DNA from: Homarus americanus
Lineage: Eukaryota > Arthropoda > Malacostraca > Decapoda > Nephropidae
Direction: 5' to 3'
Assembly: GCF_018991925.1 (NCBI RefSeq)
Contig: NW_024737042.1
Location: 19,003,789-19,067,788, forward strand
Length of the DNA stretch: 64,000 nucleotides
The notes beneath the pieces are model-generated. The model had not been told where the DNA came from, ran no database searches, and was given only the letters and a program-made list of their open reading frames with translations. Position numbers and translations under genes: made by a program. This document shows, piece by piece, positions 1-14,744 of the stretch (the stretch's first letter is position 1; the number at the start of each line of letters is the position of its first letter).

Positions 1-17
1 TAACAAGTACCTAATTC

Positions 18-753
18 ATGAATATAACACGCACGACCATGAATATAACAACCATGACTATGATTATAACAACCACGACTATGATTATAACATCTACTAC
101 CATGATTATAACATTCACTACCATGATTATAATAACCACGACTATGATCATAACCACGACTCTGATTATAACAACTACAAACTATGATTATAACAACCAC
201 GACCATGATTATATCAAACACGACCATGATTATAACAACCACGACCATGATTATAACAACCACGACCATGATTATATCAAACACGACCATGATTATAACA
301 ACCACGACCATGATTATAACAACCATGACCATGATTATATCAAACACGACCATGATTATAACAACCACAACCATGATTATAACAACCACGACCATGATTA
401 TATCAAACACGACCATGATTATTACAACCACGACCATGATTATAACAACTAATGACCATGATTATAAATAACCACGACCATGATTATAACAACCACGACT
501 ATGATTATAACAACCACGACTCCGCATTATAACAACCACGACCATGATTATAACAACCACGACTATGATTATAACAACCACGACCATGATTATTACAACC
601 ACGACCATGATTATAACAAATCCCATGACCATGATTATAACAACCCACGACCATGATTATAACAACCACGACCATGATTATAACAACCACCAAGGATTGC
701 TACAACCACGTACTACATTATAACAACCACGACTATGATTATAACAACCACGA
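18..753. repeat. 21-bp minisatellite array, copy A
   Basis: Tandem repeat with a 21-bp unit close to ACCACGACCATGATTATAAC plus A, with variants (ATATCAAAC, CTATG). Because the unit is seven codons with no stop in several frames, it gives long artificial reading frames on both strands (M-I-I-T-T-T-T one way, M-V-V-V-V-I-I the other). The same array recurs at 19441-20396 in the same orientation and at 49056-50963 inverted. Not protein coding. Confidence 0.95.
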
Positions 754-3560
<2,807 letters not shown>

Positions 3561-3683
3561 TTTTTTGCATCTAAGACTGGGTCAGTGTATAACAGCATTC
3601 CCTCCCTGTAACCACTTCAATATTCTTGGAGAACATTGTATAGTCTCTACTCCTATCTGCTGAATATTTTGCCAGAGTACAAA

Positions 3684-5085
3684 GGAATGTAAGGAAGAGC
3701 TTTAGTATGCCCTTAGCAAAGTTGTTTAACATGTCCTTAAAACAGGTGTAGTACCAGAATCCTGGAGGATATGAATGTAATAATCGATTTTCTCAAGAAG
3801 GGGGATAGATCACTATCCTCTAACTACCGCCCAATCAGTCTAACATCAATAGTAGGCAAATTACTGAAGCACCATTTCAAACTCTATTCGAAATCACCTG
3901 GGAGATACACCTATTGATCAATGATTCCCAGCATGGCTTCACAAGCGGACGTTCTGCCTAATCCAGTCTATTAACATTCTTTTTCTATCAGCTTTCGACA
4001 GAGTCCCCACGAACGAAAGACTAATTAGAAAGGTAGAAGCTCATGGCATCAAAGGTGACATCCTTAAATGGATTAGGGCGTGGTTACAGGACAGGAAACA
4101 GCGAGTGAGCATTAACGGCACTAAGTCCCATTGAGCAACGTCACAAGTGGAGTTCCCCAAGGCTCAGTACTTGGACCATTATTATTTATTATATACATAA
4201 ACGACATAGATATCGGCATAGACAGCAACATAAGTAAATTTGCTTTGACACTAAAATAGGACGTGTTATCAAATCTGACGAGGACTCGGCAAAACTACAG
4301 GAAGATCTAAAAATTTTTTCGAATGGTCTGAAAATGGCAGATGAAATTCAACGTCGACAAATGTAAAGTACTCAGTATAGGAGATGTAAACAGGAAACCA
4401 GATACCAGATGAACAACGATGCCATAGAGAAATCCGACTGCGAGAGAGATTTAGGAGTAATGATAAGTAGAACCTTAAGCCAAGTAAACAATGTGTTTTT
4501 GCTCGTAACAAGGCTAATAAAGTACTTGGGTTCATACAAAGGAGTGTTAGTTACAAGACTAGGAGGTCATCCTAAAACTGTATCTTGCTCTTGTGAGACT
4601 ACACACCTGAACTACGCAGTTCATTTCTGGTCACCGTATTACAGAATGGACATAGAATCCTTGGATAGAATTCAGAGGAGAATGACAAGACTAATCCGCA
4701 TTAGGAACCTTGAGTATAGAGACAGGTTAAAGCATCTTAATTTGCACTCCCTTGAGGGACCTAGAGCGAGGGGCGACCTGATAGAGGTGTATAAGTAGGC
4801 AGGGCTAAACAAAGGGACATTTCAAAGTACTCAATTATCCAACCAGGAGCGAACTCCTAACAATGGTTTTAAATTAGACAAATTTAGATTTAGGCGTGAA
4901 ATAGGTAAACACTGGTTTGCAAACAGAGTCGTGGGATGAATGGAACATCATTAACTCGAATACGCTGAATTGCTTCAAACATAGGTTGGATGCTCATATG
5001 AACAATAGGGGTTGGGTGTAAATGGGACTGCTCAGTATGGGCCAAAGGCCCGCTGCATTTCCTCCATTCTTATGTTCTTATATGT
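3684..5085 (+). pseudogene. CR1-like LINE, RT to 3' end, copy 1
   Basis: Plus-strand CR1-type fragment: start of RT (homologous to FKKGDRSLSSNYRPISLTS in the second copy), the [16 protein letters not shown] motif near 4150, the D-D region near 4240 (frameshifted), the post-RT region (MDIESLDRIQRRMTRLI, 4640-4710) and the CR1 3' end, GGGCCAAAGGCCCGCTGCA followed by CCATTCTTATGTTCTTAT. The repeated 8-mer tail with no poly(A) is a CR1 hallmark. Many 1-2 bp indels make it non-coding. It meets the minus LINE almost head to head, and the same junction occurs at 23250. Confidence 0.85.
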
Positions 5086-5692
5086 CGCTTCGTTTCCTGT
5101 ACTCGGACTCTTAACTCATTTAATTTATTTTCTAACTTTTCAGCATTTGTATAAAGCCACTTAATTTTATTGGGCTTATTTACATTTTTTAACTGTTTTC
5201 TGTCATTATCTGTTACCACCTTCCGTGCCCAGGGTGGTTTTCTCACTTTGAATGTTCCCCTGCCTGAACCTTTAATTTGTTTGCCTCATTCCTTAGTTTC
5301 CTGTGTTTTAGTTTGGTCATTAGCAATGCTTATATTACTGTACAAGGAGAGTTCTTCAGCGTTCTAATGTTTTAAATACAATGAGCTTGAAATTTTGTCA
5401 ATAGCAATTACATATAGGGCCTTTTATTATTGTTAACATCATATTTATCAATTCTTTGAACTCTTCTGATATTTTCTGGGTCTGATCCTACCTCACATGT
5501 TGAAAGATGGGTTACATATTCGATATCATGCTGTATCCTCTCCTGTAAAATACATGAATCTAGTTCTTGAACTACAAATATTATTAGGTTGTTCTCTCGA
5601 GTGGAAGGTCCTTCATTATTTAGATTTGCCTGCATATTCCTTCCGATTCAATACTAAATCCTTTACCTCTAACCCCGAGATATGCTAGGTAC
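5086..5692 (-). pseudogene. LINE 5' fragment (ORF1 end and start of endonuclease)
   Basis: Minus-strand translation gives an ORF1-like stretch (5408-5635; CEVGSDPENIRRVQRIDKY resembles the RRM-like ORF1 domain of LINEs) and, at 5085-5165, LYTNAEKLENKLNELRVRV, which resembles the first lines of an APE endonuclease ORF. The fragment is cut exactly where the CR1 3' tail ends, so the CR1 probably inserted here. Weakly conserved; clade not assigned. Confidence 0.5.
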
Positions 5693-6110
5693 TGTCAGCT
5701 GATTGAAAATGTCCAAAGGAGGGCCACCAGATTGGTGCCTGCACTGTGGCGCATCAGCTACCAGGAGAGATTGGAGAGCCTGAACCTGCCTAGCTTGTAC
5801 CAGACGGGCAAGGGGAGATATGAGTGAGGTGCACAAGCATCTCAGAGGGCACTACTCAGTCGACTGTCCTTACCTGGAGCTGGCGGACGCTCGCCCCACA
5901 AAGGACACAGCTCAAGGTTAAAGAAGCTGCAAGTCCGGATAACTGTGAGGGGTAACTTTTTCAGAGTGAGAGTTGTGAACTCTGGAACAATCTGCCAGAG
6001 AGTATGGTGACGACACTGAGTGTGAGCTCTTTCAAGGCCAGACTTGACCAACACTGGAGCAGGTTCAGATACATTCAGGAGCCAGTGCATACCCAGTACT
6101 TGCCAACAGT
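5693..6110 (+). pseudogene. LINE C-terminal (post-RT) fragment
   Basis: Plus-strand remnant encoding the region downstream of a CR1/L2-type RT: LIENVQRRATRLVPALWR, then YQERLESLNLPSLYQ, and after frameshifts a VNSWNNLPESMV segment. A different family from the CR1 copies around it. No recognisable 3' tail was found. Confidence 0.65.
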
Positions 6111-7160
6111 GCGTAACAGAGACGTAACCGATCGCCCATGTGGCTAACGAGCCGATCAGTGGTGAAGAGGATAAATGTAAGAGTACTTAACCTATTTTTT
6201 ATTTCTCGTTTTGCAATTGTGTTATTACCTCATATTTCGTAACCGAGATTCCAGTCTCTTGCAAAATCTACAATTCCAGTGTATTTGGTCTCCTCTTTGC
6301 TTCTACCATATTTCCACTGGTATGCTTTTCAATTTTATCTGAAACCCCAAATTACATATTTACATTACAATGCATGATCATTGATCATTTACCTTAACCC
6401 ACCGATCATACCTACCACAATTAGTGGCGCCACTTCCTTCATAAGTAGCCCTAGACCTTCTTGCAAAATCTCTTGTGTTACTCAGAATTTCGTTTCCATT
6501 TACATCAGCCATGTAGCCATTTCATCTTTCTCGCTTCTGTTGTCAATCACTTCACCCATCACTTGATTAATATTAATATATCTAGGGATTTTTCAGCAAA
6601 ACCCTTCTGGATGTTTAATACTCGTAAAATTGATTAAATGATTCCATTTTTACTCAAACTACAATATTCAGGAAGATAAGATGGAGCACCTCCCAACAGC
6701 TGCTCTGACACTGGCTGAGTGGGAGCTCTGCCGGAGGAATCAGCAATTTATATATAACCACGTGGCATCTACGTGCAACAGATTACAGGATTTATTATCG
6801 AATGGATACAGTCGGGATACGTGCGTACACAGGGACCATCACTTCCTAATATTTCTGTGATTTCAGTCACTTCATGACACGTCACGTGTTCGTTGTGTGT
6901 CACCACATGTTTTTGGCGTTCACCTCGTGTGTTTTTTGGTCGCCAACAGTGGAGACGACATCAGGTGGTAGACATAAATGTTTTTCCTCCATGAAGGCAA
7001 CTGCCTTTGTAATTGGGGAACGACTACCTCCAGGACCTGTCTGTCATCAGCCGGGGTAATGTTCTTCGACCAGTCACAATTTGTTTGATCTTTTAAGTAT
7101 TATTAAAATTAAATGAGCAGCTTACGATTCCCCAACACTACCCATCTTCTGCACAAGTCC
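6111..7160. other. no recognised gene (copy 1 only)
   Basis: About 1 kb with no supported gene. It contains short reading frames without recognisable motifs and AT-rich sequence. This stretch and the LINE pieces before it are absent from the second block, where 23711-25020 takes their place. Confidence 0.6.
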
Positions 7161-8696
7161 TCCTCATGCCTACTGTATACAACCCATGTTGTACTGCTCC
7201 CCCATTATACTTATGTGTTTCAATTCCACTATGATTTATGTATATATAAATAAAAGAAAAAATTAACTAAAAAAACAATAAATAAATAAATATTGAAGTG
7301 ATAACCGTGGTAACATTATGAGATGTTCTTATTACCACTATGCTATTGTACTATTCCAAATGATACTATATGTTACATAGTACTTCCTTGAGATAAATGT
7401 ATAGTATATATCAGGTGCCTAAAAGGTTCTCAACTGGCTCAGCCATGTTAATATTGTTATTATTATCAACTCTGTATCTGTGTTTTTCTGGCTAAATAAA
7501 CTGTTTCAATTCAATTCAATTCAATTCAATATGTTCACCATTTTTTTTATTATTATCTGTGGCGTTTACTATTATTCGCACTTAAACGTTTAGGGTAATT
7601 TGAATATTTTATTGTTTACAATTCTTCCTTATAATAATTTATATTGAATATTTACTCTATACTACTGAGCATATAGTTAATAAAGTTTGTGATGTTGAAA
7701 GGCCTGGCACTTATAAAATACAAATGCCACTGTATAACAAACAATGACACATGTATAAGTAATGTGGTGCTGGACACAAGTTAGACTTACTGTATCTCTC
7801 AATATCCACTTCTTCATCACTATTGTGCATGAACTGGCCCTTTAACTGCTGATTCTTGCTGGGTTAATGGGGCTGGAACATACTGTCCCTTCTGTATTTA
7901 TTAAGAACATATATTATATACAGTTCCAAGTGTATACCACCGTAACTTAATCACTGTAGCTATAAGTGTTAAAATGAGGAAGGAGGATACATTAAATAGC
8001 TTTTCTAAAATACGTCTTGCCTGTGTGAGAGAGTAAGGTGCTCCAGTAGCCGATTTCTCTGTGCTGACCTAACATTCTTAGGGCTGCTCCTTTAAGGAAC
8101 TTACCCATCACGTGATGTGACCATGTCACCTCATAGCCAGTGGAAAGTTACAGGGGGGTGATATGATTATATAAACTCAATGGAAAGCCCTGACATTTAT
8201 ATAAAAACTAAGGAGCTAATACGTGCCCGTTAAATGCAGGTTTCAGTAACTAGATACAAACACTGTGTAAACAATATACATATATAACATGCAAGTATAT
8301 ATGCCGAAGAAAATAACTGTTCAGGGTTTGTGTATATTTTCTGCACCAAGAACAGACGCCTTAATAGTTGTTAGTCTTATTTTAATATAACCAGAACTAA
8401 TTACATAAGTGTAACATTGTGCGCCAAATACTTAGTTTTAAACGCTCATACTTGAGTTATGTGTATTTAATGACAATACTTTCTAGGTAAATATAATTGA
8501 AATACAATAGACAAACGGAGCACCTGCTGGTTAACAATCTAAATAAGAGTCGCAATAGAGCAAGGATTATAAAGGTTTGCTTGAATACTTTTTTAATACG
8601 TTTTCTTGTTATATAACATTTAAAGCAGTTTTGTTAACAGCTATCAATGCTAAATGAAAACAATTTACAGAACAGTCATTGACCAAACATTGCTCA

Positions 8697-8925
8697 TCTC
8701 GTATTCAGGGAAAGTTGTTGGAGCTTCCAATAACTTGATGACATAAAACCACTGATTATTCAGGCTTACGCCCTTGACTCTTCAGGCTTCTACGCCCTTA
8801 ACTCATGAGACATAAAGGCAAGCATGAACTCAGCATGCTTCTCTGTTGGGAGCTGTAAACGCTTCTGCACTTCACCTTACACAAGGATGAAGGGGAGTGC
8901 CCAATAAAAAAAAAAAATAAAATTG
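8697..8925 (+). mobile_element. 5'-truncated SINE
   Basis: Matches, in the opposite orientation, the body and tail of the tRNA-headed element at 43868-44255: shared AAGTTGTTGGAGCT, CTTCAGGCTTCTACGCCC, CATGAGACATAAAGGCAAGC and ACACAAGGATG, ending in an A-rich tail (AATAAAAAAAAAAAATAAAA). The tRNA-like head is missing. A second identical copy lies at 26557-26785 as part of the duplication. Confidence 0.75.
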
Positions 8926-9649
8926 CTCATGTGGATTGTTTTAACCTCTCCACCCTCTCTCCTTGTGGTAACCTGATTAATGAGCACCACTGTAAGTGTT
9001 TAGGTAAAACCATTATAAAATATATATGCGAGTGAGCGTCACAATGTCATACAAGACACAAAGTAATACAACGTGTGACACATGTTAGACATTTTCAAGA
9101 TTCGCTGTTCGCCGAGATCTTTGGTCTTAGTTTCCTTTATAAGTCGAGCGTTTTTGTCATCACTGATGGATAAACAGCACATAATCCTTCTTTTATATTC
9201 CTGTCGATACTTTATATATTTTATTGTTTCCTCCACCCATTCATTTACCCATTTCCCTCACTAAATGTTCTCAATTTCTTTCCCTCCCTTTTGCTTCCTT
9301 CATTTTCTTTCCATCCATCTAGCTATCTATATCTGTCGAATAACCCCCTACCTTAATCTAACGATCTATCAATTAGTTTATCTCAACCTATTTCATGATA
9401 TATCATTATATTCTCATATCTATTTCATAACCTCTCCATTTCAGATGCGTCGTGTCTCACTGCACCCATATACGAGTATTCCTGGAACTGTTGGATAATG
9501 ATTCGAACTGTTGTTGCCTCGAAGCAAGGCCTCACACATTCGAAACAATATCTTGTTATATTACTAAAGAAATGATAAAAAAAAAAAAAAATTAAAGACT
9601 ATGTGGGTGGAGATAAGTAAGAGCGGGGGAACTCCTGTTCTTGGTCCTA

Positions 9650-9665
9650 TATATATATATATATA

Positions 9666-9719
<54 letters not shown>
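9650..9719. repeat. (TA)n at outer edge of foldback arm
   Basis: TA tract with one GCATATA interruption, directly before the foldback terminus GTAACTGGTCGGAATTTACT. The corresponding tract in the second block (27506-27656) is about twice as long. Confidence 0.95.
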
Positions 9720-9722
<3 letters not shown>

Positions 9723-11610
9723 ACTGGTCGGAATTTACTGGACTTTATTTTCTCACTTGACTTGGGGTTTATTAAAGATTGTTAGATGGAAATTTGCAGT
9801 GGAAGCGCCCCTTAGTGAGAAAAATCCCGAACCAGCACAAGAACACCTAAATCTACTAAACAAAATGACTTGTCCGTGACCCGTGGAAGGATAGCGTCTG
9901 TAACTGGGATGAATGAGACACACTGTAAATTTTAGACACTTATATTCCCTCCAACTACAAACACAATCAAATAATGGTGCACCAATATGCGCACCTCTTA
10001 ACTTGAACTTAAAACACTACTCTGAGGAATAAAAGTTATACATGATATTGAAATTATTAGAAACTCAGGCAACAATAAATTTAAAGTATTAAGAAATGTT
10101 GCTTGCACACATGAAACAGGCCTTAAGGGTTTTCACAGAATAATATCCACCACTGCGGAAGTGGTATAAAAATAAGAAATTATTAATTCCACCATGAATA
10201 GGCCTAAAGGGCACTCAATATAATTATGTTACACCAACAGATGCAGGCCTTAAGGGTTTTCAACAAAATAATATCAGTCACTGAGGAAATGGTATTAAAA
10301 AATAAAAATTAAATACTCTACAATGAATAGGCCTTAAGGGCACTCAATATAATTATGTTACACCAACAGATGCACACCTCCTAACCTAACTTAAACACTA
10401 CTCTGGGGAACAAAGGTTATATCTGAGATTGAAACTATAAAGAAATTTTAAATGCACACAGCATACATTAGTAACTGAAAAAATAGTATTAACTACACAC
10501 AAAAATATTGTCACTATTATAAAGACGTTACTGAGTCCAATACCCGTGAACCATGCTCCCTAACCTAACACACACACAGATTCCACCTGCACTCCGTAGT
10601 CGTTTAAGGCACAACCAACAGGCACCCGTAGTTGAAGGCCCAAATCAGCCTTTCTCCACCTTGGAAAGTGTACCTCTAAACTCCACTGACTCTTGGCCCC
10701 AGTGTGCGACCCTGTATCACTCAGCTAGCTTCACTTTACCCCCCGGTACATCCATAAAGTGGAAGGGAGTGAGCCAATCAGACCTTGTACAGTTGAGAGA
10801 AGCTTTAGCTTCCCGTTAGCAAGAGGGTTTCACTAAGCTGCTTGAAACATGTGGTATTGTGAGCCGAGGTAGAGGAGAGCTGATGACCCCAACGATCGTC
10901 CCGTCGTCAGCTGGGCACCCAGACGGCTAGATTCCCTCAAGAGATCCTTTGATACCCCGCTAAACAGTGACAGGCCTACACTGATCGGTCCAATGGCGAC
11001 AATCGCCACCCTCAATCATCAACGGCAGTCTCAAACGGCAGTCAATCTCACTCAGTCAAACTCCGGTCAACTCCGGTCAACTCCGGTCAAGTGGGTTCTG
11101 GCGGAAACCCTGTAATGAACTCACTGTTAGCTCTAGTTTACTTTACCACTGCCCTATCTAACCCTGTCTGAGATTGAATGAGACTTACTTGTTATACTGC
11201 AATAGTGCAACACAGGTGACTAGGCCACGTGACTATTTCTGTGACGGACGCGCAGGGACGTCTTGTTTGTCTGAATGCTTCCCCGTGACTGAGAGAGCCC
11301 GCCTCGTGTCCTCTCAAGGCGTTAGCTTAGGCCTACGTGACATATTTTCCGCCTAACTAATAACTCCTTGGGACACCCGTGACATTATTCAGACTGATAA
11401 ACGATCTATAATAATTTCAAATTCAATAATAGTCCCTTAACTTCATGAATCGCATCATTATTAATTCGGCAAATTACATTTAATATCACTTAGGCCTAGT
11501 TCCACAACCTCTCTCTATGTGCAGGGAGCGCTCTCTTCCCTCCGACGACCTTGAAAGCTCAGTATCGCCAATTGTGCGGTGTTTGAAATTAATCTGAAAT
11601 TTCTGAATAT

Positions 11611-11613
<3 letters not shown>
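9720..11613 (+). mobile_element. foldback element, left arm
   Basis: Arm of a long inverted repeat whose partner is 11710-13132. It starts TAACTGGTCGGAATTTACTG, contains subterminal direct repeats of AGGCCTTAAGGGCACTCAAT followed by AATTATGTTACACC (near 10198 and 10330), three ACTCCGGTCA units (11056-11095) and GCAGTCTCAAACGGCAGTCA, and ends GAAATTTCTGAATATTACAT before a TA core. No protein motif was found in either strand, so it looks non-autonomous. Superfamily unknown. Confidence 0.8.

Positions 11614-11709
<96 letters not shown>
11614..11709. repeat. (TA)n core of foldback element
   Basis: About 95 bp of TA between mirrored flanks: GAAATTTCTGAATATTACAT before and ATGTAATATTCAGAAATTTC after. 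It is the symmetry centre of the 3.4-kb palindrome. Confidence 0.95.
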
Positions 11710-13131
11710 GTAATATTCAGAAATTTCAAATGCCCCGCCATTAGCGACGTTCAAGATCATCTGAGGAGAGGCACGAGAATGGTGGAACTAGGCCTGTAAT
11801 TCACCAGGTGATGCGTTGATCTCACGTGAACAAAGCTAGCATATGAAGAACGACGCTGGCTGGGTCCAGTGCAGGCTGTCACAGAACAGGGTTTCCAGAA
11901 CCCAGCTTGGAGTTGACGAGTTGACCGGGAGTTGACTGCGAGATTGACTGCCGTTTGAGACTGCCGTTGATGATTGAGGGTGGCGATTGTCGTGGGCTCC
12001 CGTCAGAGCGTAGCAAGATCTCTTAGTGAACGATGCTCCGACAACTAAAACGACATGGGACCAGCATCAGCAGTGGGTGATCAGTTCTTACCCTCCGGTG
12101 CACAACACCACATGTCCGAGCAGCTATTGAAACCCTCTTGCTAACGGGAAGCTAAGTTTCTCTCAACTGTACAAGGTCTGATTGGCTCACTCCCTTCCGC
12201 TTTATGGACGCAGGGAACACTGAGGCTATCTGGGTAAACTAATGGTCACACACTGAAACCGTGAGTCTGGGTCTCTAGGAGATACCTAGAGGAACATTTT
12301 CCTCCCCTTATTACGGGTGTAGTTACACCATTCCTCAGACTGATATTATCTTGACGTGTGTAGTTTAATAGTTTCTAAATAATTTTGATAATATTGTTTT
12401 TGAATGTTTGCCATTAAGTGGAACCAGAGTGATACTGTGATTTGATTCTTTAATGCATCTAATTTTTTCTTCATAATTCTGATCTCAGGTATAACCTTGT
12501 TCCCCAGAGTAGTGGTTAAGTTAGGTTAGGAAGTGTGCATCTGTTGGGGTGATATAATTTGTTGGAGTGCCCTTAAGGCCTATTCATTAGAGTATTTAAT
12601 TTCTTATTTTTATTACCATTTCCTCAGTGACTGATATTATTTTGTTGAAAGCCCTTAAGGCCTATTCATTGTAAGTAGTTAATTTCTTATTTTTTAATAC
12701 CATTTCCTAAGTGACTGATATTATTTTGTGAAAGCCCTTAAGGCCTGTTTCATGTGTGCAAGCAACATTTCTTAATACTTCAAATTTACTGCCTGAGTTT
12801 CTAATAGTTTCTATATCATGTATAACTTTTATTCCCCAGAGTAGTGTTTTAAGTTCAAGTTAAGAGTGTATATTGGTGTACCATTATTTGATTGTGTTTG
12901 TAGAGTTGGAGGAATATAAGTGTCTAAATTTTACAGTGTGTCTCATTCATCCCAGTCACAGATGCTATCCTTCCACGGGTCACAGACAATTCATTTTGTT
13001 TAGTAGATTTAAGTGTTCTTGTGCTGGTTCGGGATTTTTCTCAAAGGCTCTTCCACTGCCATTACCATCTATTAAATTTTAATAAACCCCAAGTCAAGTG
13101 AGAAATTAAAGTCCAGTAAATTCCGACCGGT

Positions 13132-13132
<1 letters not shown>
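11710..13132 (-). mobile_element. foldback element, right arm
   Basis: Reverse complement of the left arm with moderate divergence and about 470 bp shorter. Matching landmarks on the minus strand, from the outside in: TAACCGGTCGGAATTTACTG, AGGCCTTAAGGGCACTCCAA, GAACAAGGTTATACCTGAGA, AATCAGACCTTGTACAGTTG, ACAATCGCCACCCTCAATCA. The missing part lies mainly near the core. The divergence indicates an old palindrome, not an assembly reflection. Confidence 0.8.

Positions 13133-13224
<92 letters not shown>
13133..13224. repeat. (TA)n at outer right edge of foldback
   Basis: About 90 bp of TA directly outside the right terminus, mirroring 9650-9719. Confidence 0.95.
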
Positions 13225-13226
<2 letters not shown>

Positions 13227-13271
13227 TGTAAATCCACAATGAAAACGTGATAAGATAACTGATAAATTACG

Positions 13272-13302
13272 GGAAAATGGAAACCCGTTGTTTCCATTTT
13301 CC
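13272..13302. other. perfect 13-bp hairpin
   Basis: GGAAAATGGAAAC (13272-13284), loop CCGTT, GTTTCCATTTTCC (13290-13302). It lies in the body of a SINE-like unit that continues into CTTGATAAAATCACACGG on the minus strand. Confidence 0.85.
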
Positions 13303-13336
13303 GTGTGATTTTATCAAGATATATATATATAGGTTT

Positions 13337-13551
13337 AATCATCTACTCACCAGCCAGGACTTGAACCTCGATCTACTGCGTGGGACTATGGAACTGCCCA
13401 ATGGGAGGTTCACAGCGCCATCAGCTCGATGAACAGGCTGTGTGAAATATAACATAGTCTAGAACTGCTTTTAGTGCTCTTGTGGTATGGTCGGTAATTT
13501 TTCAGTCCCAAGCAGTAGGTCGAGGGTTCGAGTCCTGGCTGGTGAGGTAGT
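13337..13551. mobile_element. inverted pair of tRNA-like SINE heads
   Basis: Two arms of about 50 bp in opposite orientation: ACTCACCAGCCAGGACTTGA at the left and CGAGTCCTGGCTGGTGAGGT at the right. Each contains a pol III B-box-like GGTTCGAGTCC or its complement, followed by the CAGCCAGGACT acceptor-like end. The roughly 110-bp spacer has a possible A-box (TGGTATGGTCGGTAA) for the plus copy. Two tRNA-derived SINE heads facing each other is the simplest reading. Confidence 0.6.
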
Positions 13552-13659
13552 TGATTATATGTTCAAAGTCCGCGTGTTATATACTAGCAGAATCGCTGCC
13601 CTCCGAGCGGCTCTTTCGCTAGGGCCACGGTAAGACGCCACCTTCCGAGAGGCTCCACA

Positions 13660-13848
13660 TTGTCTCACTAGTACATTATAGACCACATTTTTGGTTTTGC
13701 CATTAGCAGGAAGTATGTACAGATTTTGCCAGTTCCACTCTGGAGCATCCAACATAGAACTGTCCATGAGAAGCAAGGAAACACCAGGTTTAGGCCAACC
13801 ATCTTTCGACTGTCCCTGGCTTTTGTAGATGGTCATGGCAAAGCTCAC
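13660..13848 (-). pseudogene. Helitron helicase C-terminus (Pif1-like) fragment
   Basis: Minus translation begins SFAMTIYKSQGQS, the conserved C-terminal Pif1/Helitron helicase motif (usual form FAMTINKSQGQT), and ends LYILPANGKTKNVVYN, the usual last lines of animal Helitron helicases just before the stop. The VALSRV block between them is replaced by unrelated sequence. The normal stop is lost, so the frame runs into the 3' terminal hairpin. Confidence 0.8.
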
Positions 13849-14089
13849 TTTAACTGGGAACTGAAGTCACTTGAACTCAAATGGCAGGTCAGTGGTGATG
13901 AGAGGTATCCTTGGATAAAAACGTCCTCTCTTTAAGCTTTTCCCCATGCATTGTAGCTTCCAGTACACGTGGCATCATGTTCTTCTTGTGAGCGACTGGT
14001 CTCTCATTTTGAGTATGATGTCTCGTTTCTCAAACTCTGACCGACAATCAGGATGGCTATTTCATCAACTACAGGAGCATTGAATCTTT

Positions 14090-14620
14090 TCATGTTCTCC
14101 TTAGGATCGTGTCTGCTTTGGATCCTGACTTTGTACTCGTCAGAAGGCATGTTTTCCAGGGCATTTTAAATGACTGTACATACGTGTTGCGGTCATGCAG
14201 CATTTCTTGGATAGATAGGACAATGTTATGTCTGACACCTTGAATATTGCCACACCTGATAGTAGTCTGCTTTTTCTGATCTCCCATGGAGTAGATTTGG
14301 AGGAACTTTGCCTGCTCATCTTCCAGTGGTAAGAGGATCCTGCTTTGTGAGAGACTTGACACTGGACTTTGAATGTGCATGTATCCGTGCTCACGAACTA
14401 CTCTGGTAGCTCCAAAGGATGTCATCTAGAAGCATGACTTGTTCCCCAGCATGAGAGTCTTCAATGGTTGTGGTGGTTTTTCCAAATTTGGCAGTCGTAC
14501 TTTCCCATGAGACCAGCACAGTCCAGCAGATTCTCCTTTGTACTTCTTTGCACCGTGGTATTCATCATTTCTTATCCATGTTGCCAATGACAACAGAGGG
14601 ATACTTTCCATATTCTATCT
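14090..14620 (-). pseudogene. Helitron-like N domain fragment
   Basis: Two consecutive minus frames (14426-14611 and 14090-14425) read CWSHGKVRLPNLEKPPQPLK, then TSFGAT, then LPLEDEQAKFLQIYS and IQEMLHDRNTYVQSFK. This is the order of the Helitron_like_N region (CCSxGKVxLPxLxxPPxPL ... YNxxFAFTSFG ... PxFAQLYIYD ... MLHxxNPxVxxFK). A stop separates the two frames. The downstream Rep motifs with paired histidines and tyrosines are not present. Confidence 0.8.
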
Positions 14621-14744
14621 CAATGTCATAGTTAAATACTGCTCTTGCAGGTGGATGCCACTGTGTATTCTTTCTTAGAATTCTGGATCCTGCAGCCCTG
14701 TCTATTAGCATTTAAAACGAATTTCATGCACTTGATCATTTTCT

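Larger units (their letters stand above)
7161..10393. repeat. 3.3-kb duplicated segment, copy 1
   Basis: Near-identical to 25021-28335 with a constant offset of 17860 up to the poly(A) run near 9570. Differences seen by eye are few: ATGCGT versus AGGCGT at about 9444, one A in a homopolymer, TA-tract length, and a handful of substitutions beyond. Content: AT-rich non-coding DNA, a (TCAAT)n stretch at 7504-7530, a truncated SINE at 8697-8925, a TA tract, and the first 670 bp of the foldback arm. No gene recognised; the 60-77 codon reading frames at 9039-9498 lack motifs. Confidence 0.93.

Noticed and set aside
18..471. Met-Ile-Ile-Thr repeat protein genes
   Set aside because: Products of a 21-bp tandem repeat, equally open on the opposite strand, no start context or other domain.
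9039..9498. Small conserved genes because they are identical in both blocks
   Set aside because: The whole 3.3 kb is nearly identical, including non-coding DNA, so identity reflects recent duplication or allelism.
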